A DNA stretch of 6,866 bases, taken from contig NZ_AUBA01000035.1 of assembly GCF_000429005.1 (NCBI RefSeq), positions 1 through 6,866 on the forward strand. Reading direction: 5' to 3'. The notes beneath the pieces are model-generated. The model worked only from the letters and a program-made list of their open reading frames with translations. It ran no database searches and had not been told where the DNA came from. This DNA comes from Novosphingobium acidiphilum DSM 19966. Lineage in GTDB: Bacteria; Pseudomonadota; Alphaproteobacteria; Sphingomonadales; Sphingomonadaceae. The number at the start of each line of letters is the position of its first letter. Position 1 is the stretch's first letter. The translations under genes were made by a program, and so were the position numbers. Below, piece after piece: positions 6,538 through 6,866 of the stretch.

Positions 6538-6866
6538 AGGCAGTGTCAGGAATTTCGTGTGCGGGGTGGCATAATGGGTAAAAAGGAGACCCTTTATGGC
6601 ACGACGCAAAGCCCCTGCGATTCCCGATGACCTGCTCGACCAATTGCTGGCCGGCGGCGATGCGGCAGTCGCACTGAATTCTGGCGAATTGGTCAATGCG
6701 CTCAAGAAGGCCTTGGCCGAGCGGGCGTTAAACGCCGAGATGGATTTTCACTTGGGCGACGAAGCTGAGGCGGACAACACCCGCAATGGCTACGGGCGCA
6801 AAACGGTGTCGACGGCCACTGGCAAGATCGAGATCGATGTGCCGCGCGACCGCGCTGGCAGTTTTG
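6538..6866 (+). mobile_element. IS256-family insertion sequence, left part, nested in the IS5-family element
   Basis: The left terminal inverted repeat is read as starting at 6538-6541 with GGCAGTGTCAGGAATTTCG, a form common at the ends of alphaproteobacterial IS256 elements. It lies about 57 nt before the transposase start and coincides with the break in the IS5-family transposase. IS256 elements normally make 8-9 bp target duplications, but the right end is beyond the window, so none can be seen. Confidence 0.75.
6596..6866 (+). CDS. IS256-family transposase, N-terminal fragment
   Basis: The frame stays open from ATG 6596 to the window end, giving 90 residues. It begins MARRKAPAIPDDLLDQLL, continues LVNALKKALAERALNAEMD, and reaches RNGYGRKTV and GKIEIDVPRDRAGSF. 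This is the conserved N-terminal region of IS256 (MULE-like DDE) transposases, which are about 400 residues long, so roughly the first quarter is present and the catalytic residues lie beyond the edge. The start is supported by AAGGAG at 6583-6588, seven bases upstream. The gene has the same orientation as the IS5-family transposase it interrupts and points away from the capsule operon. There is no internal stop, so this element may be the active, most recent insertion. Confidence 0.93.
   Translation, partial: MARRKAPAIPDDLLDQLLAGGDAAVALNSGELVNALKKALAERALNAEMDFHLGDEAEADNTRNGYGRKTVSTATGKIEIDVPRDRAGSF

Noticed and set aside
6538..6630. C-terminal tail of the IS5-type open frame (about 30 residues)
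   Set aside because: It is read-through into the IS256 left end and, out of phase, into the IS256 transposase gene; it is not protein from either element.

Overview
The window carries a compact minus-strand operon, kpsF-kdsB-kdsA-kpsC-kpsS (6132 down to 549), that makes and assembles the Kdo-containing lipid anchor of an ABC-transporter-dependent (group 2-like) capsule. It is bracketed by insertion sequences. The IS proteins (an IS3-family DDE transposase tail, an IS5/IS427-type OrfA and an IS256-family transposase) and the divergent Kps proteins look alphaproteobacterial, perhaps Sphingomonadales or Acetobacteraceae. This is inferred from the feel of the proteins, not from a search. Sampled 60-base lines give about 47-53% G+C in the operon and about 57% in the two outer IS genes.

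Left end (1-565, plus strand): the last 84 codons of an IS3-family transposase and the right end of that element, stopping near base 329. Directly after it lies the 3' remnant (330-565) of a gene whose product resembles the CarF/TMEM189-type lipid desaturase domain. The IS appears to have removed or separated its 5' part. This remnant converges on kpsS, and their 3' ends overlap by 17 bp.

Centre (549-6132, minus strand): KpsF makes arabinose-5-phosphate, KdsA condenses it with phosphoenolpyruvate to Kdo-8-phosphate, and KdsB activates Kdo as CMP-Kdo. KpsS and KpsC then transfer Kdo to a phosphatidylglycerol acceptor. The Kdo-8-phosphate phosphatase (KdsC) and the capsule export genes (kpsM/T/E/D) are not in the window. 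The genes are tightly packed: a 1-bp overlap between kpsC and kpsS, gaps of 10 and 6 nt around kdsA, and one larger gap of 67 nt between kpsF and kdsB. KpsC is unusually short, with one complete glycosyltransferase module and a reduced N-terminal part.

Right end (6133-6866, plus strand): about 107 nt of probable native sequence upstream of kpsF, then an IS5-family element (from about 6240). Its transposase reading frame is cut after about 75 codons by an IS256-family element (from about 6538) that runs off the window. No novel defence or RNA-based system was seen. The points most worth a second look are the reduced KpsC, the broken desaturase gene facing the operon, a changed metal-site motif in KdsB and the nested IS upstream of the operon.
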